Below are positions 46,901 through 61,500 of a DNA stretch of 64,000 nt, piece after piece. The notes under the pieces are model-generated. The model saw nothing but the letters and a program-made list of their open reading frames with translations, ran no database searches and was not told the origin of the DNA. Where the stretch lies: positions 26,792,185 to 26,856,184 of the forward strand of contig NC_044920.1 of NCBI RefSeq assembly GCF_003576645.1, written 5' to 3'. Made by a program: the position numbers and the translations under genes. This DNA comes from Ipomoea triloba (Eukaryota; Streptophyta; Magnoliopsida; Solanales; Convolvulaceae). Positions within the stretch are counted from its first letter, which is position 1. Each line of letters opens with the position of its first letter.

Positions 46901-49900
46901 ATCTCAATATGTGGCCAATATACAAACTGGAGGGTACATTATATCAATTTTCTGTACTGGATTAGATTAAGCATTAAGCTTTTGGCTATAACAGTGGTTG
47001 AGAAAAAACATACGAGGTAGATATAAATAATTCTCGCTCCAATGCTTCTTCACAAACTACTAGAGATGTTAAAGCAATGCCAGCATCCCTCACAATCTTT
47101 GGCTTTGTTTCCATTTCTGAACTTGTGCCAAGCCTGTTAAGAAAGTCAATGCGCTTCTTTTTGTCTAGTAAGATATCAAAAGGAAGTACAGCTTGTAAAG
47201 TATCCTGCACATTGACGAATTTTTTGCAGTCAATAGTTCTATGATGACATGAAAAAAAAATGCTAGCATATAGTTTATCACTTCAAAAAACAAGTAGAGC
47301 CAACTTCATCAATTTGATAAATTCATTACCTTCATGCTTATATTTTCCTTGTCACTCTCTACAGATTCTTGCAGAGGGGCTAGATTTTTCCTATTTTTTA
47401 GTGCCAGAGAACTGGATCTTGCAGATAATTTTCTCAGATTGCTTAACTTGGAATGACTCCACATGGAAGCCAGATCAGCTCGCATGCAACGAAATATTTG
47501 AGGCTGCAAATTATATGCACATTTGGTCACTAAAAGACTGTAAGATCTGCACATTATGCAGTTTGTTTCATCATGACAATACACTTTTGACTAAAGCAAC
47601 TTCATAAATCAAGACCACACCTGAAGCACAGCGAAACATAGATCTTCAAGTTCTGCTTTTAGTGCCCAAAGGCCTAGTCTGGAAGCAAGTGAACACCAAA
47701 TAGCTAGTGTCTCCTGTGCAACTGATTGAGCTTTAGCTGGAGGTAGTGCATATCTGTGCAAAAAATGCAAATAAAACAGACAATTAATCATGTAGCAGCA
47801 GAAATCAGCAGACCCTGCTTAAGTAATGATAACCATGAGTTGTGAACTTCATGTATTGGTTGCAACACTTGACTCCACTGGCCCTCTAAAAGACCAAATC
47901 CAAGCTTAAATGGAGTAGACAGAAATACATTGGAGGAAAAAGTTTGGAATTAAAGTTAGGAGAAATTACCCTTGACATGCAAACTAAGGAAACTTCAAAA
48001 GGTATTCAGGTAAAAACGGGAGTTGAAAACAAAGGTCTAATTGAAAATGAAATAAATAGTCCACAGGATGTACATGGTTCTCATGTTATGAAGACGATCT
48101 GCAAGCTTGATAAGCACCACACGTGGATCATCTACCATTCCCAACAGCATCACCCGTACTTTATTTGCCTATAAAAGTATAGCACCTGTGAGAAATGCCA
48201 CTGGATAGCAATCAATGACACTTGTATTACCATTAAGTTACTATAGATAAAATGCTTTTTCTAATGCCCTTTTTTGAAGCAACAAGGAATATTATATTCA
48301 TACCAGAAATCTTGGCATACAATCTAGACAGCAATGATGAGACTTGAATGTAGTCAGCAAAAGAATCACAGATAAGAAAGGAGCAGAAGATGTATACAAT
48401 GCTTTACCAACAATTTATTGAACAACATAAACTGTATTTATATCTCAGTTTAAATGCAATGTCACTGGAATTTATCTGCTAATACTTCAGCATCCTAAAA
48501 CAAATAAACTCATACAAAATTTAGCCAACCATAGCTCCCCTAAATTGATAAGCACAGTGATTAGATAGTTTTGAGTCCATTAAATTAGTGATTATCTTTG
48601 ATTTATTATTTTTTAATGCAGTTGATCTTCAATATCTGCCCTACTGAGAAGAGAGGTATCAGTGGACTGTTAGCACATGATATTGACTTGCTCTCCGTAT
48701 ACCTCTTCATGACTGAGGGTAGCTTCATTCGTGTTTAACCTGCGATGCCGCCTCAATAGCTGCAGAAGAAACATTCTCTTAGACTTAATTAATGCCACCA
48801 GTAGATAACATAATAGCCACTTAACCAGGTAAAAGGTGTGATCCAATGAGATTTCAAATTTCCAACATTAAGATATATATGTCATCAATCAAGGTGCGTA
48901 TTCAATTGTTCTGGCAAAACCAGGGTACAAAAAAATACTATTACAAACTTTGCAAGGCAATTCAAAGCTTTTGTGACAGTTGTTCCAATATCATTTGAGA
49001 TCAGAAAACTGAAAGTTAAACAACACAGGTATAATAAGTCAGCTAGTTACCTGATTGATGTAACTCAGTCTAGACACACTGGCAACCAACTTGGCAACAT
49101 CTACATCGAACTCGCTCTCTATATTGACCAAACTTTCTCGTGTATCATCAATGACATCATGGAGAATTCCAGCAACAACAGTATCAACAGCCTGTGAAGG
49201 CACAGTCAACTCAATAGTCAATACTATTTATGATGACTTAAGGAAAATGTTGCAAACATACAATAGGAGAAAGACCTCTTTATATAGTTGGATTTGCACA
49301 ACATAATGGATTTAATTTTAGCATTGGGTCACCAAAAAATATATATGGCAATTATGTAAGTAAAATCAACTTTAATCTTGATAAAAAAGAGAGAACAAAT
49401 AAAGTTGCTTTTAGTATGATAGTCTTAGATTTTATTTTCAAAATTAAAAGCATCGAATAAAATTGCAAATTTCACAAAAAGGCTACTGAATTAGGCACAA
49501 TTAGGCCTCTGTGTGTGTGTGTGCATGTATATGCAAAGAGAGATATATCTTGTGCACACACAGCATAACAAAAGCCCGAATTCCATTTAATATCTTGCCA
49601 GACAAATTCTACTCTTGTTTGTGAAAGGAGACAGAGGACACATGCTCATTCTTCTTATTCATATATGCATTGTGCTTCTGAAGATTCATATTAACTTTGG
49701 ATATGCACATCAAATCATTTTATTGCAACTATAAAATTCAGTCCTAAATGCAATGACAATCTGACAATGATGAATAAGATGCCAAACATTCATGAACAGT
49801 AATTGCAAGGATGATGCCTACCCTTTTCCCAGAGGATGGAACCAATAATGCTAAAATTTTTCCAGTGTGAAGACAGTGTGTCAAATAAGGGTCGCCAGTC

Positions 49901-50862
49901 CTCCGTACTTGGCCATGGTGAGCCTTCCTTGCAAACTCAATTGCCTTAAGCACCTGCCTTTGCAGATAAAGAATTTTAGTGGCACAGTTAGCAGCAAACA
50001 TGTACATGGATATGAACAGCGAAGGATTAAGAGACGGTAAACCTGTGGATCATTAAATATTGGGCACCCAGTAACATCTACTCCATCCAATACTAGTGAT
50101 CCTGCATCAGATCAATTCTATAAATTGAACTTATTTATGTGCCAAACTATCCAACAAGTTAAATCAAAGGGCTGCTCAAATGCTAAATAAACTGCCAAAA
50201 CCACTAAACTTCAGAATTATGTTAAATGCATCAAAACCACTAAACATCAGAATTATGCAAAATGCACTGTCAAAACCACTAAACATCAGAATTATGCTAA
50301 ATACACTATCAAAACCACTAAACATCAGAATTAACATATTCACTTTTATTCAAAAAATAAAAAATAAAAATTCTCAATTGGTTTCGTACTATCATATCAG
50401 AGAATCATCTGATTCAGGGATTCAATACAGATATTTTGTTCTTTTCCAGAGCAATAAACATTCTGACGACTACAACACTGAAAAAAAAATTAAAATAAAA
50501 CAAAAGTAAAAGAGGAATGGCTGACCAGGCTGCTCATCCACTTTAGGCCATAAACAATCGACCTTAGTGGAAAGGCAAGCTCCGGAGGCAATCGCCACCG
50601 CCGTAACGGCCACCTGCGTTATGGCTGACGTCACCGCTCCATGAACAGTGCCAGAACCGGCCGCGGCCGCAGCTGCAATCGCGTTGCCGGAGGTCAACAC
50701 CGAGGTGAGCGACGACGAAACCGTAAATTTTGGCACAACCTGATCGACAATACATCGGAGTTTCGCGGAATTTCTGATGGAAAAGTAAATGAAAAGGGGA
50801 TTTTTACGGAGAATCGAAGTGCTTCTGTGAGTGAACATCGTTGAATACTGGCATGGAGTCAT
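43907..50862 (-). CDS. RSH1: RelA/SpoT homolog 1, plastid ppGpp hydrolase-type enzyme
   Basis: Eighteen minus-strand exons give 864 residues. Exons: 50526-50862, 50043-50101, 49822-49953, 49051-49191, 48703-48759, 48074-48168, 47621-47753, 47330-47503, 47014-47204, 46815-46881, 46431-46564, 46144-46210, 45966-46028, 45612-45856, 45394-45523, 44770-44862, 44473-44679, 43907-44176. The N-terminus is basic and Ser/Ala-rich, a likely chloroplast transit peptide. The HD hydrolase domain has [24 protein letters not shown] and [11 protein letters not shown]. In the synthetase domain the family's VSGRxKH loop reads VSSRLKS: the Gly needed for ppGpp synthesis is Ser, as known for plant RSH1. KPSGYQSLHTAV and LEVQIRTQ remain. 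A TGS domain ends the protein ([20 protein letters not shown]). Expected role: ppGpp breakdown in plastids. Confidence 0.94.
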
Positions 50863-50996
50863 TTCTCGGTTGGTTGGCAGTTGATACTTATGAAATTAAA
50901 ATTATATATATAAAATCATCTGTACAAATTGAAAGAATCTAAAAACTGCCTGTTGAAACCACCCAACTGAATCAGCACTTTTTATATCTAAGATAA

Positions 50997-51030
<34 letters not shown>

Positions 51031-52300
51031 AAAAAAAAAAATACAGGATACACCGATACACTCAACACATTAACGCAATACATAATGTGTGGCTGGTAAG
51101 AGGGTACGTGGGATTTCAATGGTCGGGATTTTTCTGGATCGAGGGAGGAAAAGTTGAAGTAAAAGGCTAAAAGCAGATTCACTTTTGTAAATACTACGTT
51201 CATATGGATCGAAATATATTCTTTTTATCTTATATGTGTGCGATTCAATTAACAATAGTGTAATTATTTTTAATAATATTATGTTTAATAATGGTATACA
51301 AATTTACATATTTAAAAATACTATTAAATTTAAAAAATTAAATTTGAAAATAAGTAAGAAATATTAAAGAAAACAATTAAAGAACAAATAGTTAGTATGG
51401 CTAATGATTATGAATAGTAAACATGAGTACATGACACATAAAATATTCTAGAATGAGTAATAATTTTGTAGCATAACTATATTCTGTTAATTATATTGCT
51501 TACACGCATTTCTTATTTTCATTTCTTAAGAAAATTTTAAAAATTTCAATTTTCTTTAGTAATCTAACTAAAATGCTCACTCTTAAGTTTTAAATGAACT
51601 AAAATGAATTTTTATTAATGTGTTAATTGACCAAATTAATATAAATTCAATTCTCATAAGAAGTAATTGACTCAAATATAGTAGGCTAAATAAAGAGTTT
51701 TCCCAAACAAAATGAATTGTAAATCTAATATTAGTAAAGTTTTATATTTTTGGTGATTTTTTTTTTGTTGTAAAAATTACATTTTCAAATTGAAGTAATT
51801 AATAATGAAAATTTAAAACTGATGGCGAAAGTAAAATAAATTTACTTAACACATTAACCAAATCAAATTCTGAATTGATTTTGCTAATAAATGGCACCAC
51901 TTTCTATTAGTTTTCTTTTCAATGGCAAGATATTTTTTTGGATATTCGAGAGTGTATATAAGATAAATTCTACTCTCGTATAAACCAATCAAAAAATTGT
52001 GCGATAGGTTCAACCGATAAGGTATTGACAATAATCAAATTTGTGACCTTTAAAAACGAAATTCATCTTCGACTCACTCGAGTACTTAACTCCACAAGCA
52101 AATATGTTGGATCAATTATAATTTGGAGAAGACCTATCATTCAACAAATCAAAATAACAAGAAGAGGAAGTGATGTTTAGCAGCTCAGCACTACTTCAAA
52201 TGTTCATCCAGAAGATAGAGCTCGAAGCCATCTAACAGCACCATATGCGTTTGGAGTGCTGAAAACCATACCTAATCGCCCACTTTATACAAAAATATAC
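50863..52300. other. RSH1 promoter region and AT-rich intergenic DNA
   Basis: A (TA)n run at 50997-51020 lies about 140 bp upstream of the RSH1 start codon. The remainder to about 52.1 kb is AT-rich without a supported gene. From about 52.15 kb it is probably ARF 3' untranslated sequence. Confidence 0.45.
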
Positions 52301-52617
52301 ACACACACACACAAGTGTTTGTCTTAACAGATGCAAAGATACATGCAAGCTAAGGCTAGAAAAAGGTGTTGAATATAATGCACTGAATTAGAGTTTTTGT
52401 ATAGCCTCCAGCAAGAACGAGAACTTCTTTCATAACCCATAGGATGCGAGATTGTAGGGTCCTCAGCATTCGTCGCCCAAATTGAATAGTCAAGAAAACC
52501 TGTACGAAAGGCTTCAAGGTTGTAAAAGAATTATGAGGAATGGAAGCCAAGAGAAATTGACAAGTGCAGCTACCAAGTGTTTACCTGATTAATCAAAAAG
52601 GTAGAAAAAGTGCCTAC

Positions 52618-54549
<1,932 letters not shown>

Positions 54550-55544
54550 AAGTCTATGTCTGTCTCTCTATACCTCCGTCTACGTTGCGAATCAAATGGA
54601 ATTGCAGAGAGGAGTCGGCGATCGAAGAAAGAGAAGCTCAGCTATTACTGGAGTAGATGATCTGAATCAAAGAACAGAGTATATGAGTACGATTCAGAAG
54701 TGAGAGAGAGAGACAGAGAGCAGAGTACGTACATAGGCTTTCTTTAGGGAGAGAAAGGGTTGCGTCTTTCTTTATTTTCTGTTTCTAAACGAGTCTGCGT
54801 CTTTGATCTTTCTTTATTTTCCATTTCCTTTCAACGTTCTCATCTGGAGCCGCCGTGGCGGCTTTCATTTTTCAGTTCAAATCTCGCGACCATTCCGTAC
54901 TTCCGTATGAAATTGAATAAAATCTAATTGGTGAATTGAATTTAATATGAAATTTGTACAGAGAAGTGATGTAACGAGGCTACGATCGAGCCATTCAGAC
55001 GCACAACAATTAACCTTCTAATGTTACTTTTAGTCTTTTTGCAACAAACCAAAAAGTGAGAAAGAAGATTTCGGAAAAGAGATAAAGAAATTGAACTCAA
55101 GCACCAAAGCCCAATTCAAAAATATATATATATAAGCTGCTCTACAAATAAACAAAAATGATGGCTGCACAACCCGACAATTTTTGTATACAATACTCTC
55201 CTGTCTCAACCACTGGGGTTTCTGTAAAGGTCATTTCAACCATCCGTCCCAAACCTCAGAATTACAATACCACTAAAACCAGGAGCCGGATACAATAGCA
55301 TGTTGTATTCACTAGATTAGAATCTAAGTAATCTACATTAGCCAGCTAATCCTCTTCCTTCGGTGGCCAAGTTGAGCCAGGAGATTGGAGATCCGTGAAT
55401 CACAGCAACAAAGCAAGAACGTGAAAAACTGAGCAAAAAATACACGATCCTCCGGTTGTGACACAATAATCATCTCGAGGCAACCAGAACACTTGAGGAC
55501 TATAAGACAAATGAAATTAGTCTAAGGAGCAAACACTTCCTGTT
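54550..55544. other. ARF promoter and leader; XPO1 3' flank
   Basis: The left 200 bp is the ARF leader (GA/TC-rich). Between about 54.75 and 55.0 kb lies the promoter. From roughly 55.1 kb the sequence is probably the 3' untranslated region of XPO1. No further gene. Confidence 0.45.
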
Positions 55545-58500
55545 TTATAAATCCACCATCTCATCTTGTATCTCGTTGGGTGCAATTAGCCCTGGAATTG
55601 AAAGCATCCGTTGTCGATCCCTTTCTCTCTGAGCAGCAGCTTCTTCGGCATAAAGGTCCTTGTTGTCCTGCAAGAGGGAGGAGACAACAAAAATGGGATA
55701 AAACACTGCAGTAAACGAGCAACTTGGAAACTGAACACCAGAACAAGCTATCCTAGTTCCAATAAATAGGGTTTGAGTGAAAAGTAAAATCCAAAAACTA
55801 GAAAATTGCATTCAGTTAATCTAGACCATAATGGAACAACTACCTGGCTAACTGGTTTAATCCAAAAGCAATACCCTCTTCTCCAATATCCAAAGTATAA
55901 AATGAAAATAAGCTAAAAGAGCAAAAGGGTCCAAACCTGGGCTGAGAATTCCTTTGATTGAGCAATAAAGTCACGAATGTGATTCTTGAATACTGAAGGG
56001 TCATTTGTTGATTCAAAGAGTCCACTAACAAATTGGGTGACCTATACAATTTCTGAATGAGTAATGCCCAGGAATATCAACATGGAAATACAAAAATTAA
56101 GAAATTCTATACCTCTGATGCAGTCATGTTGGGGAAAGATGAACTCAGAAGTTTAATGGTGAACTCACGTACAAACATCGCATTATTGGGATAAGCATAA
56201 GGAACAGTTGCATCCCATAGCGGCTCAGTCAATGGACCTGACTCTACCTGAAGAGAATTCATGACAAAAATTATACATGTTTGCATAAAAAATAACCATT
56301 TGTATTTAAATGCCAAGAAGTTCCATACCAGGCAAAATAAATGCTGCAACACCAACACATGTAACTTAAAGCCAGGTTTATGAAAGGTATCTGTCAGAAC
56401 AGCAAAAATTTCTTGTTCAATGGTCAAAAAGTAAGTCCGGTAGAACTGGTTACAGAATTCTGATGCCTGTCAGATAATTACAAATAGTTAGTCCACACTA
56501 CAAACCTTATTAACACAAGAAAAGACAAAGAAACCGGACTTACTTGAAAGTTCTTGAGCATCTCCAGCAAGAGGAGAAGTCCAGTTTCGGCAATATTTCT
56601 TTCGGTGTGCCGAAAAGCCCAAATGATGGAATCCATCACAAGCTTCACTTGCTGATTCAAATCAGAAAGAGTATAACAGTAAAACATAATATTCAAAATT
56701 CTGGATTATGGCATTATGCAGCGGGTGAAGTATGACAAGAACTAAGAAGATGACCCACATGGTCCATCTACAGGTGTTAGTGGAGAAACAAACCTCAGTT
56801 GACAGCCGAATCAAAGCAGGAAAACAATGAGTAGCAATTGCACGAAGTAACGAAAAGAACTTGAGCCGATGTTCTGGATAGTCCTCAAAATTCTTTGTAA
56901 TCATCTGATACACGACAAAGGTAAAAAAGATTAGTATACAGCATTCAGGCATATCTTATTTTGACTGGATATCATTTTGTAGTGTGAGCGCAACACCAGT
57001 GCAACAACCCTCTCACCCCCACCCCTCAAAAAAAAAAAAAAAGAAAAAAAAAAACCTCTCTATTCCACACCCCAAGTTGTGTGAAACATAATTTGATATA
57101 AGAATCCTATTAACCTCTAAAGTACACTGGAAAACAGCTTCAAATATGCGAGGAACATCATCTAGCATTGCACCCTTGTACCTGTGGAAGGTAAATGTCA
57201 GACACAAAAATAAATTTTACATAAATATAGCACAATACAGATCTTGAAAATTGAACTCTATTTACAAATTCAGAATGCTTCACTGAAGGGAGATGGAAAT
57301 CATGATATCGCTGCTCCAAAGCAGATAAAACCATAGATCGTCATTACCATCTCTTTATTGGGGAAGGAGGAGGGGAGGTGTCAAGTAGCTTACTTGTTTA
57401 TAATAGTGGCAAAAAGAGAGAGAACTTCAGATTCTCTGGCATCAGGAACATTTCGAGCATAATCACCCAGAACTGGGTCCATCATTGGGGGTACAAATTG
57501 CTTTCCAATATGTGGTTGACCTTCGGCCTTATCCAAGAAGGTATCAATAAGCTTTAAAGTTTCCCTCTTCACGGAACTGGAAGTAAACATAAAAAAGTAA
57601 GAATATGTATTTAAGACAAGAACTGAAGTTCTAAATAACAGAACCTACCGTAAAAGTTTAACAACGGATGTCCGAGAGGCAAACGGCCCTCCTTGTGCAA
57701 TACTCACTGAGATAAGCTCACTATACATTCTGTTGCAAGAATTCACAGTTTCAGCAAATCACCATTAGTTACTTAAAAAAGAGCACTAGTTTCAATTATT
57801 TTGGGACTGAAAAGGGAGGGGAATATAATTCATAGTCTATTAGCAAGATGCATATGCATACAATCTACAAATAGTTTGTGTATTTATAAATGGGTATTAA
57901 TTAAAAATTAAAAAGTAAAACAAATAGGCAGTAATGCACTTTGATTTTGTACCTGTACACATTAAGCATGTCCAAAAAGATTAGAGTAATCTGTGGCAAG
58001 AAGAATGTTCCAAGCGAGCTGGCAGCACTAGTATTTGTCTACAAGCAAATCATTAAAAGTAACCCCTCTTTTATATTGGACTTAATATTATAGCAGGTAT
58101 ACTCTAGCAGAAGTTGAAAAGAATGATATTAAAATTTAGACCTAAAGAATGAGCAATCACCATAATGCAACAGTAGAAGGAATTGACGACATTTTTAAAT
58201 ATATGGATACTTGTATGCGGACATGCATAGGTAACTCAAATGTACAATACAGAAGTCAATGGCTAGTATATGAATCGGATGGCATCTTCATTAACCAAAA
58301 TCCCCCTCATATGACAATTGACAACCTAAAAACTATTAACAAAAATGAATATCAAAATATTCATAGGCAAAATTAGTTAAGGAAATACAAGCAACGTGCA
58401 CACGGAGAGTAATTCACAAGAAAAACAACTGACTTCTAATCAAAAGATACACCATCCACAACAGAACTAATCAGAGTAATACAAGAGAAATGCAGTCATT

Positions 58501-61500
58501 AAACACCACAAATTGAAATAGATGAAAAGATACGTTAAAGTAGTACCTGTAATATATTAAGTACAGCCCTAATAACATCTTGATCTTTCAAAAAATCTAC
58601 ACTTTGCCGTGCCTGTCCTATAATCTCAGCCCATTTCTGCACAAGAAATTTGTTTGTAAGCATAAACTCATAATGACCTCTTAAGAATTGCATATACACC
58701 AAATGATATAAAAGTCAAGCTTTCTGAAACACGTCAGGATAGGTTCATGCCTGATTAGGAAGCTCCATCAACCTCTGCAAATATTCATCCCTCTTTTGAA
58801 TATCAGATTCAGCTTGGATCATATGCCCAACCTAAGACGTTGCAGCAACAATAAGCACATTTAGAACAAATAACTTCATCTTAGAGGAAAAGGGGTGGAT
58901 CATAAATTTAGAAATCGCATTCTTACAGATTCATAAAATGAATGAATCTGGTGTGGCTCTAAATCAACAATAGTTGTTGGGAGGCTCGTTAAGAGTTCTG
59001 ATACAAATGGTTCATTCTCTCCAAGCTGAAAGCAATTACAGAAGCGGCTTATCAAAACCAGTTTCACTGTTATGTAAACATATTCTACAACAAATTGAAG
59101 TAAACACCAAACTTGCCTGAACAGTGACAAATTTACGTTTGCATTTTTGAACAATCTTCAGAAAAGTATCACAGGCCATATCCTACAGAATAAGACACAA
59201 GTAAAGATCCATTAAATTGCCGTAAGGCAAGTAAAGAAATATAAAATGAAACTATACATGCCATAAGTCCCCATTCACCTACATATACAAACCCAAAAAA
59301 TGCAGGGAAGAAAGAAAATGACATTGGAAAGGGAGATAGAGTAGAACTATATTGAATGTGAAAAAGACCTGAACCCCAGGATGACTTTCGTGCATGAATT
59401 CAAACAGCTTGTTCACAACAGTCTTCAAGAACTTCCAATGAGCCCTCAAAAACCGTGGATATTGACCAACCACATACCTGCAGGTTAAAATTTAAGTTGC
59501 AAAGCAAACATAAACAAGCAAAAATTTTTAAATTACAAATAACCATCCTAACACATCTTTAATCACCAATTGCAGGCATAAATTGTTGTGCAAGAAATTA
59601 ACAACAGAAATACAAACTATTGTAATTGAGTAAAATAATTGTAGTGGAGAGAGCCTCTTAAACTGATATATTCATACATTATATTACTCGCAATGACTGC
59701 TTTGTTGTCTTTCCCTTTGGTAATCTCACACAGATTTAGCAAATCTCGTATGACCATAACAAGAAATCTGTTTTCCTGGAAAATTGAAAGCAATCAAAAA
59801 CATGTGTAAAATTCATTACAACAGTAAGCCTTCTGGACAAATCATTAATTACAAGGGAATCATCAAGAAGCAATCTTCCAAAAACAGTGATGAGAAATCA
59901 AAGGATATCATGGCATCAAAAAGCAGAAATAGATCAGTCAGTGCACATGTACCAAAAAATTACAAAATTTACCTGCTCCTCCACCATTGATCCAGATATG
60001 GATCCAATTGCCCAGCACAATGTATTGAGATTGTTCCATGACCAGTCCTCACCATCCAGTTGTTTGCTTAGCTTCTTCAACATCTGCAGCAACAGAACCG
60101 ATCATATATATTAAGGAAGGACTAATCTACACGACTACACAAAGTTCAATCAATTGAGCAGTATAACAAAACCTGTTTTTCAGTATCTTCATGATCAAGA
60201 TGTGAAAGGTAAATCAATGTTTCCCTCATGATCTGTAATTTTCAAATTAAAGACATTAGTAACCAATATAATATGTAAGAAACAACCACATTTTTTCAAA
60301 ACAAAATAGAACCAAATTATTCTATTAAAGATAGGAACAACATATTTCAAGTAATGATGCCTTGTGAAGCATAAGAAAGTTGAATAAAAAACCCTAGGCA
60401 AATATTTTTAAGAAATGAAACCCAAAATGCAGAGGGAGCAGAACATTATTATTCCAAAGACCTTATATTGTACAAGAACATCGTTATCCTTCATGGTCTC
60501 GCGAACAATATTGCCATTTTCATCTTCTACAATAAGGACCTCTTCAGGCTTTGCCATGCGACATATCATTAGAAGCCTCAACTTAGACATTGGACCAGCA
60601 AAAAGTTGTCGCCTCTGCATAAGTTGTGCAGCCAGGCCATCAACCATACCAGGAAGCATTGGTACCTGCAGATTCAAAAATAAAAGGTCTGCCTTAAAGA
60701 AAAGAGTTCACTAAGATTTTACCCTTTCCTATTTTATGATGATCACTGGAAGTTCACATATTACACAGATCTTGCACGAGGTAAAGCAAAATATTACAGA
60801 GTACTTAATTATATAGTTGAAGGCATCAAGACATTAACTAAAACCGAGACCCATCCCAAATTCATGCACAGAGCCAACTTGCTAAATACCTGTAGTCCCA
60901 TCAGACTTGCAGTCATTGCAGGATTATCTGCATTATGATGGGCTTCATACAGTTCCAGAACCAAAGAATTCCAATAGTCCAGGCAGACCTATTAAAACCA
61001 AACACTAGCAATGAGAGAGATGAGATGAATAGAATTCAAAGATAATATCGGAGGCCATACCTTGAACACTTCAGTGTCATCCACGTACGATATATTAATA
61101 AGATATTCAAGACCCATTAAGAGTGCATTTACAGTCTCCTGTGAAGTCTCGAGCACACGTATATGAGACTGAGAGAGAGAGAGAGAGAGAAAGGGGGGGG
61201 GGGGGAAGTCAATATCAGTAGAGATCCCAACCAAATTTCTGTAAAGGAAACTTTTCTTATAGACCAGGTAGTTAAAATTGAAGAACTGACAATTTGTATT
61301 TTCCATAAATCATATTCCCCAAATACCAGACTCCAGGATGCAGACTGACATTCAATAAGCTAGTAAACCTTAAGATCCCTCCAACAAAAAAGTTTCAAGA
61401 CTTGGAACATCAAAAAGAAACTTAAAGAGAACTTCTTCACCAGACAAGACAGAGGCAAGGATATAAAATTTTTAGGGACAAAATAAATAAAACAAACAGG

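Noticed and set aside
50180..50340. Array-like repeat (aaaccactaaacatcagaatt) that could suggest a CRISPR or satellite array
   Set aside because: Only about four imperfect units of roughly 32-36 bp without unique spacers, in an RSH1 intron of a plant genome. It is a small degenerate tandem repeat.
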